The translations under genes were made by a program, and so were the position numbers. From Pseudomonas lundensis (GTDB lineage Bacteria; Pseudomonadota; Gammaproteobacteria; Pseudomonadales; Pseudomonadaceae), in the NCBI RefSeq assembly GCF_002269125.1, contig NZ_NQKI01000005.1, forward strand, positions 99,581-163,580: 64,000 nt of DNA. The letters are read 5' to 3'. The notes under the pieces were generated by a model. It was not told the origin of the DNA, did not search any database, and saw nothing but the letters and a program-made list of their open reading frames with translations. Positions 16,297-25,797 of this stretch are shown piece by piece (position 1 is the stretch's first letter; every line of letters begins with the position of its first letter).

Positions 16297-17673
16297 TTAC
16301 ATTTTCGGCATGCCGCCGCCGGGCATCATCGAGCCCATGCCGCGCATCATTTTGGCCATGCCGCCTTTGGTAGAAAATTTCTTCATCATCTTTTGCATCT
16401 GCTTGTGCTGCTTGATCAAGCGCCCGATGTCCTGCACTTGCGTGCCGGAACCCATGGCAATACGACGTTTGCGCGAACCGCTGATCAGGTCAGGGTCACG
16501 ACGCTCGGCCGGGGTCATGGAGTTGATGATGGCTTCCATTTGCTTGAATTGCTTTTCTGCTGCGCCCTGGGCATTGCCCATTTGCGCCAGATTCACGCCA
16601 CCCATGTTCGGCAGCTTGTCCATGAGGCCGCCAAGGCCGCCCATGTTTTTCATCTGTTGCAGTTGATCGCGAAAATCTTCGAGGTCGAAGCCTTTGCCTT
16701 TCTTGAGCTTTTTAGCCAGCTTGTCGGCTTTTTCTTTATCGAGGGTCTGTTCGGCTTGCTCGATAAGGCTGAGCACATCGCCCATGCCCAAAATACGTGA
16801 CGCAATACGATCCGGATGGAACGGGTCGAGCGCATCGCTCTTCTCGCCCATGCCGAGGAACTTGATCGGCTTGCCCGTGATGGCGCGCACCGACAGCGCC
16901 GCACCGCCACGGGCGTCACCATCGACCTTGGTCAGGATCACACCGGTCAGCGGCAGCGCATCACCAAAGGCCTTGGCCGTGTTGGCGGCGTCCTGGCCGG
17001 TCATGGCATCTACCACAAACAGGGTTTCAGCTGGCTTGACCGCCGCGTGCAACTCCTGAATCTCAGCCATCATGTCGGCGTCGATGTGCAGGCGACCGGC
17101 GGTATCGACGATCACGACATCAATGAACTTGAGCCGCGCTTCATTTATAGCTGCTTGCGCAATGGCCACCGGCTTCTGGCTGATGTCGGACGGGAAGAAA
17201 GTCACGCCCACTTCACCCGCCAGGGTTTCCAGCTGCTTGATCGCCGCCGGACGATACACGTCGGCGGACACGACCATGACGGTTTTCTTTTTGCGCTCTT
17301 TAAGGAAGCGCGCCAGCTTGCCGGCGGTGGTGGTTTTACCCGCGCCCTGCAAACCGGCCATCAAAATCACGGCAGGCGGCGTGACGTTGAGGATCAGGTC
17401 CTCGTTCGCCGCACCCATCAGGCTTTCAAGTTCAGCCTGGACGATCTTCACAAACGCCTGGCCCGGCGTCAGGCTGCGCGACACTTCAGTGCCGACAGCG
17501 CGCTCTTTGACCGCGTTGACGAAGTCTTTGACCACTGGCAAAGCCACGTCGGCTTCCAGCAACGCCATGCGCACTTCGCGCAGGGTGTCTTTGATATTGT
17601 CCTCGGTCAGCTTGGCCTTGCCGGTGACATGGCGCAGCGTCTGCGAGAGACGGTCGGTTAAATTTTCAAACAT
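16297..17673 (-). CDS. ffh: Signal recognition particle protein Ffh
   Basis: Ffh is the GTPase of the signal recognition particle; with 4.5S RNA it brings nascent membrane proteins to FtsY. The 458-residue protein has the N domain, the GTPase G domain (GLQGAGKTTTAGKLA as P-loop, DTAGRLHID, TKVDGDARGGA) and the methionine-rich M domain after about residue 300, ending in a run of Met and Gly (MMPGGGMPKM). The start at 17673 follows AAAGGA at six bases; the seven-residue upstream extension is rejected. A TATAAT-like -10 element lies at 17770-17775. Confidence 0.98.
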   Translation of the reverse strand: MFENLTDRLSQTLRHVTGKAKLTEDNIKDTLREVRMALLEADVALPVVKDFVNAVKERAVGTEVSRSLTPGQAFVKIVQAELESLMGAANEDLILNVTPPAVILMAGLQGAGKTTTAGKLARFLKERKKKTVMVVSADVYRPAAIKQLETLAGEVGVTFFPSDISQKPVAIAQAAINEARLKFIDVVIVDTAGRLHIDADMMAEIQELHAAVKPAETLFVVDAMTGQDAANTAKAFGDALPLTGVILTKVDGDARGGAALSVRAITGKPIKFLGMGEKSDALDPFHPDRIASRILGMGDVLSLIEQAEQTLDKEKADKLAKKLKKGKGFDLEDFRDQLQQMKNMGGLGGLMDKLPNMGGVNLAQMGNAQGAAEKQFKQMEAIINSMTPAERRDPDLISGSRKRRIAMGSGTQVQDIGRLIKQHKQMQKMMKKFSTKGGMAKMMRGMGSMMPGGGMPKM

Positions 17674-17769
17674 GCGCGATCCTTTCAGGCCCAAAGTAGA
17701 CCGGGGTTATTGCGGCCCAGCCCGTGTAAAACTGATGCTCGGCGAGCCTGCGGCGTGGGCAGGTCGCGG

Positions 17770-17775
17770 ATTATA
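17770..17775 (-). promoter_or_regulatory. Probable -10 element for ffh
   Basis: A perfect TATAAT occurs on the minus strand 97 bases upstream of the ffh start codon, in the divergent ffh/ypjD intergenic region. No convincing -35 hexamer is found at the right distance, so this is a weak call. Confidence 0.4.
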
Positions 17776-17880
17776 GCGAAGACTGATCGCGGCGGACACC
17801 TTACCGTCAGCTTATGTGGCTTTCGTGTTCAGGCGGTTGTATGCCAAACTCAGCCCTTTCGGGCTTGCCTAACAGGATTT

Positions 17881-18693
17881 ATGCTCCCCTTGTCACCGAG
17901 TTTGCTCCCCAGCCTCGCCGCCGCGTGTCTTTACGCCGCTGCGACTTTCTATCAAGGCAATTGCTTGCGCCATGGCGCAAAGGCAAACAAACGCCTGTTG
18001 GTGACGCTCGGCATTCTTGCCGTCATCACTCACGCCGCGAGCCTTTTTACCCATTTGATGACCCCTGCCGGTCTGGAGCTGGATTTTTTCAGCGCCGCCA
18101 GCCTGATTGCGGTCGCCGTGATAGCAGTAACGCTGGTCGCCTGCGCCCGCATCCCGGTCGAGAATCTACTACTGCTTCTATACCCGCTGGGGGCCCTGAC
18201 AGTGCTGCTGTCCGAATTCGCCCCGCCCGGCACGGTACAAGTCATTAATGAAGAGCCCGGTATCCTGGCCCATATCCTGCTGTCGATTTTGGCTTACGGC
18301 ATGTTCACCATTGCGGTGTTTCAGGCGCTGCTACTGTCACTGCAGAACCACCAGCTCAAACACAAGCACCCCAAGGGCCTGATCAAAAACTTCCCGCCCC
18401 TGCAAACCATGGAAAGCCTGCTGTTTGGTTTCTTGTGGGCAGGCTGGACGCTGCTGTCGCTGTCGCTGATCTCGGGCTGGCTGTTCCTGGGCAACCTGTT
18501 TGCTCAACATCTGGTGCATAAAACACTGCTGGCGTGCCTGGCCTGGATCGTGTTCAGCGTGCTGTTGTGGGGTCGCCATCACCTCGGGTGGCGAGGCCAC
18601 AAAGCCATCCGCTGGACGTTTGCCGGGTTCTGCCTGCTGATGCTGGCCTACTTTGGCAGCAAGCTGGTTCGCGAATACATTCTGCATATTTGA
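17881..18693 (+). CDS. ypjD: YpjD/CcsA-like cytochrome c assembly family inner-membrane protein
   Basis: The 270-residue protein has eight or so hydrophobic segments and belongs to the CcsA/CcmC-like family, whose conserved part here includes GILAHILLSILAYGMFTIAVFQALLL-type helices (shortened: HILLSILAYGMF) and FLWAGWTLLSLSLISGW. E. coli YpjD, also beside ffh, has been linked to magnesium/cobalt handling together with CorB-type proteins. The start at 17881 follows an AGGA motif; the long N-terminal extension from 17710 is not membrane-like and is rejected. A CorB-related gene follows six bases later, supporting a joint role. Confidence 0.85.
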   Translation: MLPLSPSLLPSLAAACLYAAATFYQGNCLRHGAKANKRLLVTLGILAVITHAASLFTHLMTPAGLELDFFSAASLIAVAVIAVTLVACARIPVENLLLLLYPLGALTVLLSEFAPPGTVQVINEEPGILAHILLSILAYGMFTIAVFQALLLSLQNHQLKHKHPKGLIKNFPPLQTMESLLFGFLWAGWTLLSLSLISGWLFLGNLFAQHLVHKTLLACLAWIVFSVLLWGRHHLGWRGHKAIRWTFAGFCLLMLAYFGSKLVREYILHI

Positions 18694-18699
18694 CGGGCG

Positions 18700-19581
18700 A
18701 TGATTATGGATAGCTTGCCCCCCGGGCCGCTGCTGGCCTTATTGGCTCTGGTGTTTGCAGGGCTGGGATTTTTTATTGGTCTGCTGTCGCGCAAGTCGCG
18801 ATCCGTGGTTCAGCGTGCCGAGCCCCACTCGCTTCACAGTGCCCTGCCCCAGGAAGACGATGAACCCAACAATCGTCCGCCCTTACTGGCCGGCATTCAC
18901 GCGCTGGATAACATCACGGTCAATGACATCCTGATCCCGCGGAGCGAGGTCGAAGGCCTTAACCTCGACGACCCGATAGAGGACCTGATCGAGCAGTTAC
19001 GCCAAACCAAACGCACGCGCCTGCCGGTGTTTCATAACGACATTAACCAAGTTGAAGCGATCCTCAACACGCGCCATATCCAGCACATGCTGCCGGACGC
19101 CAGCCTGACCAAAGAGGCGATTCTGGCCGTTTGCCACGAACCCTACTTCATCCCTGAAAGCACCCCGCTGCATTTGCAACTGCTGAACTTTCACAAACAG
19201 CAGCGTCGGATCGGCATCGTGGTGGATGAATACGGCGAAGTACTCGGGATTGTGACCCTTGAAGACATCCTCGAAGAGATCGTAGGCGAGTTCGAAAACG
19301 AGCAAAACGTCGACAACCCGCATATCGAGCCGCTGCCCAATGGCCGCTACGTGGTAGACGGCGCGGCATCCATTCGCGAGCTGAATAAAAGCCTGGGCTG
19401 GCAGCTGCCGTGCGACGGACCGAAAACCCTGAACGGGCTGGTCACCGAAGCCCTGGAAACCATCCCGGAAACCACGGTATGCCTGAAGATCGGCCGCTAT
19501 CGACTGGAAATCCTCGAAACCGAAGACAACCGTGTCAGCCGCGTATTGATCTGGCACAACAGCGTCAAGCCCGCGGCCTGA
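18700..19581 (+). CDS. CorB/CorC-family CBS-domain protein lacking the DUF21 membrane domain
   Basis: CorB/CNNM proteins normally have an N-terminal DUF21 membrane domain of three to four helices, a CBS pair and a CorC_HlyC domain, about 420 residues in all, and take part in magnesium efflux. This protein has 293 residues. It has one hydrophobic helix (about 8-29), a 35-residue linker, then the CBS pair from ITVNDILIPRSEVEGLNL to VDEYGEVLGIVTLEDILEEI and a CorC_HlyC domain (DGAASIRELNKSLGW). The reading frame is intact. The start could be 18700 or 18706; neither has a strong ribosome site. It is probably translated from the ypjD message. Whether it can still move ions is doubtful. Confidence 0.82.
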   Translation: MIMDSLPPGPLLALLALVFAGLGFFIGLLSRKSRSVVQRAEPHSLHSALPQEDDEPNNRPPLLAGIHALDNITVNDILIPRSEVEGLNLDDPIEDLIEQLRQTKRTRLPVFHNDINQVEAILNTRHIQHMLPDASLTKEAILAVCHEPYFIPESTPLHLQLLNFHKQQRRIGIVVDEYGEVLGIVTLEDILEEIVGEFENEQNVDNPHIEPLPNGRYVVDGAASIRELNKSLGWQLPCDGPKTLNGLVTEALETIPETTVCLKIGRYRLEILETEDNRVSRVLIWHNSVKPAA

Positions 19582-19596
19582 TCGCCGCGCAGGGCC

Positions 19597-19626
19597 TTGT
19601 TCGATTCCGGCACGGCTCCCTATAAT
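19597..19626 (+). promoter_or_regulatory. Sigma-70 promoter ahead of the MFS transporter gene
   Basis: TTGTTC (19597-19602) and a perfect TATAAT (19621-19626) are separated by 18 bases. The element begins just after the preceding stop codon and gives a leader of about 200 bases before the ATG at 19838. Confidence 0.65.
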
Positions 19627-19837
19627 CATCCACGCTTACCCAAGCCCCGCCAACAGGCGTGCTACCCGCGCGCCGCGTCCCCGGCGGGTTGTTGTTCGCA
19701 GTACCTGCGTGCGTTCCCATCCCGAACGGCGCTTGCACCCTGTTATCCCTCGGGGCCAACGACCATAACAATCGCTCAGCCTCGCCTCGCTCCCCGCGCA
19801 GGCCAGCCATGAGCACATAACTGTCAGGGATATGCAC

Positions 19838-21154
19838 ATGACCACCAGCACCACTTACAGCGAAGCTGCGTCCGAGAAACCGGCCAATTCAGCCACCCGT
19901 GTGGCCACCGCCAGCTTTATCGGAACGGCCATCGAATTCTACGACTTTTATGTCTACGCGACGGCCGCCGCGCTGGTCATCGGGCCGGTGTTCTTTCCGC
20001 AGACATCCGGCACCGCGCAAATGTTGTCGGCTTTTCTGACCTTCGGCATCGCTTTTCTCGCACGCCCGCTGGGCTCATTTCTGTTTGGCCATTACGGCGA
20101 CCGCATCGGTCGCAAGTCCACGCTGGTGGCCTCGCTGCTGCTGATGGGCGTGTGCACCACGCTGATTGGCGTGCTGCCGGGCTATGCCACGATCGGTGCC
20201 TGGGCCCCCATCCTGTTGTGCGTGCTACGTTTTGGCCAAGGCCTTGGTCTAGGTGGGGAATGGGGCGGAGCAGCGCTGCTGGCCACTGAAAACGCGCCAA
20301 AAGGCAAACGTGCCTGGTTCGGCATGTTCCCGCAGCTAGGCCCCTCGATTGGTTTTCTGGCGGCCAATGGCTTGTTTTTGACGTTGGCCATGACCCTCAG
20401 CGATGAGCAGTTCCGCGCCTGGGGCTGGCGAATTCCATTCCTGCTGAGCGCAGCCCTGGTGATGGTAGGTTTGTATGTGCGCCTCAAACTTGAAGAAACG
20501 CCGGTATTTGCCAAAGCCGTGGCGCAACACGAACGGGTAAAAATGCCGATCATCGAGCTGTTCAGCCAATACTGGGCGCCGATGCTGCTGGGCGCGGCTT
20601 CAATGGTGGTGTGTTACGCGCTGTTCTATATCTCGACAGTGTTTTCCCTGAGTTACGGGGTGTCGACCTTGGGCTACACCCGCGAAACGTTCCTTGGCCT
20701 GCTGTGCTTTGCCGTGCTGTTCATGGCAGCGGCAACGCCGCTCGCGGCCTGGGCCAGCGACCGCTGGGGACGTAAACCGGTGCTCATCGTCGGTGGCGTA
20801 CTGGCATTGCTGTCGGGTTTTTTGATGGAGCCGTTGCTCACCCACGGCACCACATGGGGCGTGGCGCTGTTTTTGTGTATTGAACTGTTCTTGATGGGCG
20901 TTACGTTTGCGCCGATGGGGGCGCTGCTGCCGGAGCTGTTCCCCACCCGCGTGCGCTATACCGGCGCGTCGGCCGCGTACAACCTGGGCGGGATTGTCGG
21001 CGCGTCTGCGGCACCGTTCTTCGCCCAAAAGCTGGTCAGCATGGGTGGTTTGAGCTGGGTAGGCGGGTACGTATCAGGGGCAGCGCTACTCAGCCTGATT
21101 GCTGTGCTGTGCCTGAAGGAAACAAGGGAAGCTGACCTGAACAGGGTCGCGTGA
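19838..21154 (+). CDS. MFS transporter, metabolite:H+ symporter (MHS) family
   Basis: This 438-residue protein has twelve hydrophobic segments and the MHS-family signatures: ASFIGTAIEFYDFYVY at the first helix, FLFGHYGDRIGRKS after helix 2 and the RFGQGLGLGGEWGGAAL stretch. MHS carriers import organic acids or osmolytes such as shikimate, citrate or proline/betaine together with protons; the substrate here is unknown. ATG at 19838 has an AGGGA at seven bases, whereas the ATG at 19832 is too near to it. It has its own promoter and ends at a strong inverted repeat facing purT. Confidence 0.9.
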   Translation: MTTSTTYSEAASEKPANSATRVATASFIGTAIEFYDFYVYATAAALVIGPVFFPQTSGTAQMLSAFLTFGIAFLARPLGSFLFGHYGDRIGRKSTLVASLLLMGVCTTLIGVLPGYATIGAWAPILLCVLRFGQGLGLGGEWGGAALLATENAPKGKRAWFGMFPQLGPSIGFLAANGLFLTLAMTLSDEQFRAWGWRIPFLLSAALVMVGLYVRLKLEETPVFAKAVAQHERVKMPIIELFSQYWAPMLLGAASMVVCYALFYISTVFSLSYGVSTLGYTRETFLGLLCFAVLFMAAATPLAAWASDRWGRKPVLIVGGVLALLSGFLMEPLLTHGTTWGVALFLCIELFLMGVTFAPMGALLPELFPTRVRYTGASAAYNLGGIVGASAAPFFAQKLVSMGGLSWVGGYVSGAALLSLIAVLCLKETREADLNRVA

Positions 21155-21172
21155 AGATGCTTTAAAACTCGT

Positions 21173-21201
21173 CGTCGCTGCCGCCAAGTGCGGCAGCGAC
21201 G
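21173..21201. terminator. Convergent terminator between the MFS gene and purT
   Basis: A perfect 12-base-pair stem (CGTCGCTGCCGC with GCGGCAGCGACG) with a five-base loop sits between two convergent genes. There is no long T-run on either side, so termination may be partial. Confidence 0.65.
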
Positions 21202-21210
21202 CACAAGGGT

Positions 21211-22392
21211 TTACAGCTCGACAACCACGGCCTGGGCGGCACGTGTGGCTTTGGCACGCGCGGCCTCAATCGACTCGTCACGGGCCAGGGCTACGCCCAT
21301 GCGACGCTGACCGCTGACTTCAGGTTTGCCAAACAGGCGCAATGCCGTATCAGGCTCGCTCAGCGCGGCACCCAGGTTGGCAAAAGCCGTCTGGGTGGAC
21401 TGGCCTTGCACCAGAATGACCGCCGACGCGGACGGCCCGAACTGACGAATCAAGGGGATCGGCAGCCCCAGTATGGCGCGGGCGTGCAGCGCAAACTGCG
21501 ACAAGTCCTGAGAAATCAGCGTGACCAGCCCCGTGTCATGCGGACGCGGCGAGACTTCGCTGAACCAGACCTGATCACCTTTGATGAACAGCTCGACGCC
21601 GAACAAACCGCGCCCGCCGAGTGCCTCTGTGACGGCCTTGGCAACGCGCTCGGATTCAGCCAGCGCAATCGGGCTCATGGCCTGCGGCTGCCACGACTCT
21701 TGATAGTCGCCGTTCTCCTGACGATGCCCCACCGGCGCACAGAATGTCGTGCCGCCGACGTGGCGCACAGTGAGCAAGGTGATTTCGTAATCAAAGTCGA
21801 TAAAGCCTTCGATGATGACGCGACCTTTACCCGCGCGGCCGCCCTCTTGCGCGTAATCCCAGGCTTTTTGCACATCATCAGTGCTGCGTAGCAGGCTCTG
21901 GCCTTTGCCCGAAGAACTCATGACCGGCTTGACCACACAGGGAAACCCGAGGTCTTGCACGGCACGGTTGTAGTCTTCGAATGTATCTGCAAAGTGATAG
22001 GGCGAGGTCGGCAGGTCCAGCTCTTCGGCGGCCAGACGACGGATGCCTTCACGGTTCATGGTCAACGACGTGGCGCGGGCTGTGGGGATGACGGTAAAGC
22101 CTTCAGCCTCCAGTTCGACCAATGTGGCGGTAGCGATGGCTTCGATTTCCGGCACGATGAAGTGCGGTTTCTCAGCTTCGATCACGGCCCGCAAGGCGGC
22201 GCCGTCGAGCATGTTGATCACGTGGCTGCGGTGCGCCACTTGCATGGCGGGGGCATGCGCGTAGCGATCAACGGCAATCACTTCGACACCCAAACGCTGC
22301 AATTCGATGACAACTTCTTTACCCAGCTCGCCGCAGCCGCACAGCAATACGCGGGTCGCGGTCGGCGACAGTGGAGTTCCGATACGGGTCAT
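21211..22392 (-). CDS. purT: Formate-dependent phosphoribosylglycinamide formyltransferase (GAR transformylase 2)
   Basis: PurT makes formyl-GAR from GAR, formate and ATP in purine synthesis, an alternative to folate-dependent PurN. The 393-residue protein is a complete ATP-grasp enzyme: [19 protein letters not shown] at the N-terminus, the P-loop region [27 protein letters not shown], and the metal/nucleotide end [17 protein letters not shown]. It is the last gene of a minus-strand run that begins with nudL. purL, another purine gene, lies about 4 kb away on the same strand but in a different unit. Confidence 0.97.
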   Translation of the reverse strand: MTRIGTPLSPTATRVLLCGCGELGKEVVIELQRLGVEVIAVDRYAHAPAMQVAHRSHVINMLDGAALRAVIEAEKPHFIVPEIEAIATATLVELEAEGFTVIPTARATSLTMNREGIRRLAAEELDLPTSPYHFADTFEDYNRAVQDLGFPCVVKPVMSSSGKGQSLLRSTDDVQKAWDYAQEGGRAGKGRVIIEGFIDFDYEITLLTVRHVGGTTFCAPVGHRQENGDYQESWQPQAMSPIALAESERVAKAVTEALGGRGLFGVELFIKGDQVWFSEVSPRPHDTGLVTLISQDLSQFALHARAILGLPIPLIRQFGPSASAVILVQGQSTQTAFANLGAALSEPDTALRLFGKPEVSGQRRMGVALARDESIEAARAKATRAAQAVVVEL

Positions 22393-22491
22393 TTCAGGTC
22401 CTCAAGGAAACAAATCATCGAAGGCGCTCGCCAGGCCAGCGCCTGCTGGGGGAGAAAGGCCGGCATTTTACATGATCCGGGCCGCGTGACC

Positions 22492-22956
22492 TTATTGGGC
22501 CGTTGCTTTGCGCATTCTCCAGGCCATGGCCAGCCACACGCAGGTCACGCCCGCAAACTTCGAGCCCATGGCCGTCAGGATCACGCCGGGGGTAAAAGCA
22601 TCGATCATGCCAAAGAAAATGAAGGTATCAATCGGTATGCTCAGCGCTGAACTAATCCACAGCCGGTCATGCAATGGGCGCTTAGTGACGGTGAACACCA
22701 ACCAGTCAATGCACTCTGACACGGCAAACGCAGTGGCGCTGGCCAAGGCAATGGAAGGGTCGGAAGTGATATAGGACAAAACCAGCGCCGCCAGCATGGC
22801 CACTAGGGCCCCATGACCAAAGCGGGTTTGCACCATGTCGCGCAGGATGAATACCAGCCCGCCCCAGGCCGACCAGATGATGTCCAGATGCGGCGCCGTA
22901 GAAAACGCGTAGTTGATGAGCACAACGCTGGCGATATACGCGATGAGATACAGCAT
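22492..22956 (-). CDS. VUT family (YhhQ-like) small integral membrane protein
   Basis: The 154-residue protein starts MLYLIAYIASVVLINYAFS and has five or six hydrophobic segments. It resembles the VUT/YhhQ group of vitamin or queuosine-precursor uptake proteins, with the conserved ATAFAVSECIDWLVF and ALSIPIDTFIFFGMI stretches. The substrate is inferred from the family only. The start at 22956 is chosen because the extension to 23067 is cysteine- and proline-rich and not membrane-like. A GAGG motif lies 12 bases upstream, rather far. It is placed between DUF1289 and purT on the same strand. Confidence 0.75.
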   Translation of the reverse strand: MLYLIAYIASVVLINYAFSTAPHLDIIWSAWGGLVFILRDMVQTRFGHGALVAMLAALVLSYITSDPSIALASATAFAVSECIDWLVFTVTKRPLHDRLWISSALSIPIDTFIFFGMIDAFTPGVILTAMGSKFAGVTCVWLAMAWRMRKATAQ

Positions 22957-23042
22957 GGTAACGGGAGACACCTCTGGGCAAGGCGCACAGGGTACTTGAG
23001 TCATGCCTGTATTTGTAGTCGCTGGCGCAGCGACCACACAGG

Positions 23043-23252
23043 TCAAACCGGGCCGTTCATCATCCACATCACGCCACTGGACGCGGCCCGCTCATGGCAC
23101 AACACCAGCACGTCGCGGCGCTCAGCGTTGGTCATGCGGCTCCAGCGGGTGATTTCAGCCACGGTACGCTGGCATCCGGTGCACACGTCATTGTCGTCCA
23201 GCGCGCAAATGCTCACGCAGGGGGACGCTACCGGACGCTCCTGTTCACTCAC
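23043..23252 (-). CDS. DUF1289 domain protein (small Cys-rich Fe-S-like protein)
   Basis: This 69-residue protein carries the DUF1289 signature: [21 protein letters not shown], with four conserved cysteines that are likely to bind metal, then [16 protein letters not shown]. Function is unknown. Its start overlaps the end of the gamma carbonic anhydrase gene by four bases (23249-23252), so the two are translationally coupled. Confidence 0.85.
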   Translation of the reverse strand: MSEQERPVASPCVSICALDDNDVCTGCQRTVAEITRWSRMTNAERRDVLVLCHERAASSGVMWMMNGPV

Positions 23253-23773
23253 GATGACTGCTCTGCAAGGTCGCGGGCGTAACGCTGGGCATTTTTCACG
23301 TAATGGGCGGCACTGGCTTGCAGCAACGCTTTTTGCTCGTCAGTCAGGTCGCGGACCACTTTGCCTGGCGACCCCATGACCAGCGAACCCTCTGGGATAA
23401 CCTTGCCTTCGCCGATCAGCGCGTTCGCGCCAATGATGCAGTGTTTGCCAATTTTGGCGCCGTTAAGGATCACTGCATTGATGCCGATCAGGCTGTAATC
23501 GCCGACTGTGCAGCCATGCAGCATGGCGTTATGGCCGATGGTCACGCCCGTGCCCAAGGTCAGCGGATAGCCCATGTCGGTATGCATCACGGCACCGTCC
23601 TGCACGTTGCTGTCCTTACCGATGAGGATCAGTTCGTTATCACCCCGTAACACGGCGTTAAACCACACGCTGGCGCCCTCTTCCAGCCGCACGTTACCGA
23701 TCAGCGTGGCATTGGGTGCTGTCCAGCTGTCAGGGTGGGTGTCGACGCATGCGTCGCCCAAACGGTATTTCAT
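23249..23773 (-). CDS. Gamma carbonic anhydrase family protein
   Basis: The 174-residue protein is a left-handed parallel beta-helix built from hexapeptide repeats (for example [17 protein letters not shown] and [21 protein letters not shown]). The three metal histidines of the family are probably those in [16 protein letters not shown]. Homologues such as YrdA bind zinc, but carbonic anhydrase activity is often absent or unproven. It overlaps DUF1289 by four bases and follows nudL after 41 bases. Confidence 0.9.
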   Translation of the reverse strand: MKYRLGDACVDTHPDSWTAPNATLIGNVRLEEGASVWFNAVLRGDNELILIGKDSNVQDGAVMHTDMGYPLTLGTGVTIGHNAMLHGCTVGDYSLIGINAVILNGAKIGKHCIIGANALIGEGKVIPEGSLVMGSPGKVVRDLTDEQKALLQASAAHYVKNAQRYARDLAEQSS

Positions 23774-23814
23774 GGCAAAGTCCTCAAGGCAGGCATGACC
23801 CTGTGAGCAGGGTT

Positions 23815-24417
23815 CTAGAAAGTGATAAAACGTTCTGGCGGGGTATGCAGGTTGATATTCACGTCGTCATAAAGCAAGTTCATCAACTCGACGATCATGA
23901 TCGCGGTCAGCCCCCAGATCTTGTACACACCAAAGCGGTAACTCGGCACATACCAACTGCGGCCTTGATAGTCGATACGGTGCGTGTGTTCACGGGGGTC
24001 CTGGCGGAAGAAGTCCAGAGGAACGCTGAACACAGCCGCGATTTCCGCATCGTTGGCCAGGTATTCGACATAGTCAGGAACAACCCCGACATAGGGCGTC
24101 ACTCGAATGCCGTGCAGGGAAATCAATGGGCTCAGCGGGCCAATGACTTCCACCAGCCCCGGCGGCAGACCGATTTCTTCTTCAGCTTCGCGCAGGGCCG
24201 TAAACACAAGGTCCGGGTCTTCGGGGTCACGTCGGCCACCGGGGAAGGCCACCTCGCCCCCATGGGTTGAGAGGCCGCTGGCGCGCAGGGTCAATATTAA
24301 TTCAGGCTTATCACTGCGGGTCACCGGCAGCAATACGGCAGCCTCGGGGAAATTGCGCTCTGTCACCAGCGTTCGCGGGGTGTAGCGGCTCACGCGGCCA
24401 AGCAGCTCGTCCAGCAT
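23815..24417 (-). CDS. nudL: NUDIX CoA pyrophosphatase (NudL-like)
   Basis: The 200-residue protein resembles NudL/PCD1, which cleave CoA and its derivatives to acyl-phosphopantetheine and 3',5'-ADP. The NUDIX box is visible as [10 protein letters not shown] followed by [12 protein letters not shown], with the upstream UPF0035 motif [20 protein letters not shown]. Another NUDIX gene starts divergently 146 bases away. It is the first gene of a likely operon with the gamma carbonic anhydrase, DUF1289, VUT and purT genes. Confidence 0.88.
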   Translation of the reverse strand: MLDELLGRVSRYTPRTLVTERNFPEAAVLLPVTRSDKPELILTLRASGLSTHGGEVAFPGGRRDPEDPDLVFTALREAEEEIGLPPGLVEVIGPLSPLISLHGIRVTPYVGVVPDYVEYLANDAEIAAVFSVPLDFFRQDPREHTHRIDYQGRSWYVPSYRFGVYKIWGLTAIMIVELMNLLYDDVNINLHTPPERFITF

Positions 24418-24562
24418 AGGTCATCTCGATCCGTCACTTATCGGGCATCATGCACCAAATCACCCAATGCACCCAAGCCCCACACTGTCGCAGCACGCCA
24501 CGCGGCACTTGCCCAAGCCCCGCCTGAACCGCCAAGATAGGCGCCACACCAGAGAGCTCAGC

Positions 24563-25120
24563 ATGAAATTTTGCAGCCAGTGCGGCCATTCCGTCAGCCA
24601 ACACATCCCGCAGGGTGATTCGCGCCTGCGCTACGTGTGCGACCACTGCCAGACCATTCACTACCAAAACCCGAACATCGTTGCCGGGTGCGTACCAACG
24701 TGGGGCACCCAAGTGTTGCTGTGCAGGCGCGCGATCGAACCCCGTAAAGGGTTCTGGACGCTGCCCGCCGGCTTCATGGAGAACGGCGAAACCGTTGAGC
24801 AGGCCGCGCAACGTGAAACCCGCGAAGAAGCCTGTGCCGAAGTCGCGAACCTGAGCATCTATACCTTGATCGATGTACCGCACATCAATCAGGTGCATAT
24901 TTTCTACCGTGCCGAACTGCTGAACCGCGATTTTGCGGCCGGTGAAGAGAGCCTTGAAGTGCGCCTGTTCGACGAAGCCGATATCCCTTGGTCAGAGCTG
25001 GCTTTTCGCACGGTCAGCCGTACCTTAGAATGCTTTTTCGCTGACCGGCCGGGGCAAACCTATCCGGTGCGCAGCGAAGCCGTGCCGCCCTTGGCAGGCT
25101 TGGTCAAACCTCAACAGTAA
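24563..25120 (+). CDS. NUDIX hydrolase with N-terminal zinc ribbon
   Basis: The 185-residue protein begins with a zinc ribbon: CSQCG near the N-terminus and VCDHCQ about 25 residues later. The NUDIX box follows as GFMENGETVEQAAQRETREE, with the REXXEE core. The layout matches YjaD/NudC-like or ADP-ribose/NADH pyrophosphatase relatives; the exact nucleotide is unknown. The ATG at 24563 gives the cysteine motif at the start, while an upstream 32-residue extension is not conserved-looking. Confidence 0.88.
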   Translation: MKFCSQCGHSVSQHIPQGDSRLRYVCDHCQTIHYQNPNIVAGCVPTWGTQVLLCRRAIEPRKGFWTLPAGFMENGETVEQAAQRETREEACAEVANLSIYTLIDVPHINQVHIFYRAELLNRDFAAGEESLEVRLFDEADIPWSELAFRTVSRTLECFFADRPGQTYPVRSEAVPPLAGLVKPQQ

Positions 25121-25161
25121 ACGTGTTCGTCACCCCACTGCACCTCTAGGGATACCGCTCC

Positions 25162-25728
25162 ATGCGTTGGTTGTTTACCGCACTCTGTCTGTCATTTGCT
25201 GTTACGTGCCAAGCCGCCGTTGTCGTCACCATCAACGGCAAGCCCGTCGATAAAAATGAAGTGATCCAGCCGCATCTTTCGTCGCAGCCCGCCCGCGCCG
25301 GTCAGCCGGTGGAAAAAATCCTCGTGCTCAAGTCGGCCCGTCAGTTGCAGTTGATCAGCAACGGCAAACCCATCAGGACATACCGCATCTCATTGGGCAA
25401 GCAACCCAAGGGGCCAAAAACCCGCGAAGGCGACAAGCGCACTCCGGAAGGCCTTTACTGGGTCGACTGGCGCAAGAAAAGTGAGAAATTCAACCTCGCC
25501 ATGCACATCTCTTATCCCAACATCAGCGATGCCGCACAGGCCCGCCGTGAAGGTGTGAGCCCGGGTTCAATGATCATGATTCACGGCACACCGGACACCG
25601 AAGAAAACCCGGAAAACCTGTTTCATACGCTGGATTGGACTGACGGCTGCATCGCCATGAAGAACTATGAAATGCGTGAGGTGTGGAACCTGACCAAAGA
25701 CGGCACGATGGTCGAAATTCGCCCGTAA
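25162..25728 (+). CDS. L,D-transpeptidase family (YkuD) protein
   Basis: This 188-residue protein has a signal peptide (MRWLFTALCLSFAVTCQA) and a YkuD domain. The active-site residues are His141 in MIMIHGTP and Cys163 in DWTDGCIAM, the typical HxGT...DGC arrangement of cysteine transpeptidases that form 3-3 cross-links or attach lipoproteins to peptidoglycan. The domain begins at VEKILVLKSARQLQLI. Which acceptor it uses is not clear. A bidirectional terminator follows. Confidence 0.92.
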   Translation: MRWLFTALCLSFAVTCQAAVVVTINGKPVDKNEVIQPHLSSQPARAGQPVEKILVLKSARQLQLISNGKPIRTYRISLGKQPKGPKTREGDKRTPEGLYWVDWRKKSEKFNLAMHISYPNISDAAQARREGVSPGSMIMIHGTPDTEENPENLFHTLDWTDGCIAMKNYEMREVWNLTKDGTMVEIRP

Positions 25729-25743
25729 CCCCTCTCGCGCCAT

Positions 25744-25784
25744 AAAAAAACCCGCTGACCGTTACCGGTTCAGCGGGTTTTTTA
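25744..25784. terminator. Bidirectional terminator between the transpeptidase and NIF3-like genes
   Basis: An A-run, a GC-rich stem (CCCGCTGACC against GGTTCAGCGGG with one bulge), a short loop and a T-run form a symmetrical terminator between convergent genes. Confidence 0.92.
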
Positions 25785-25797
25785 TTGCAGTTCCCGA

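Noticed and set aside
22957..23040. preQ1 riboswitch upstream of the VUT/YhhQ-like gene
   Set aside because: I looked for the short hairpin with an A-rich tail of preQ1-I and did not find it.
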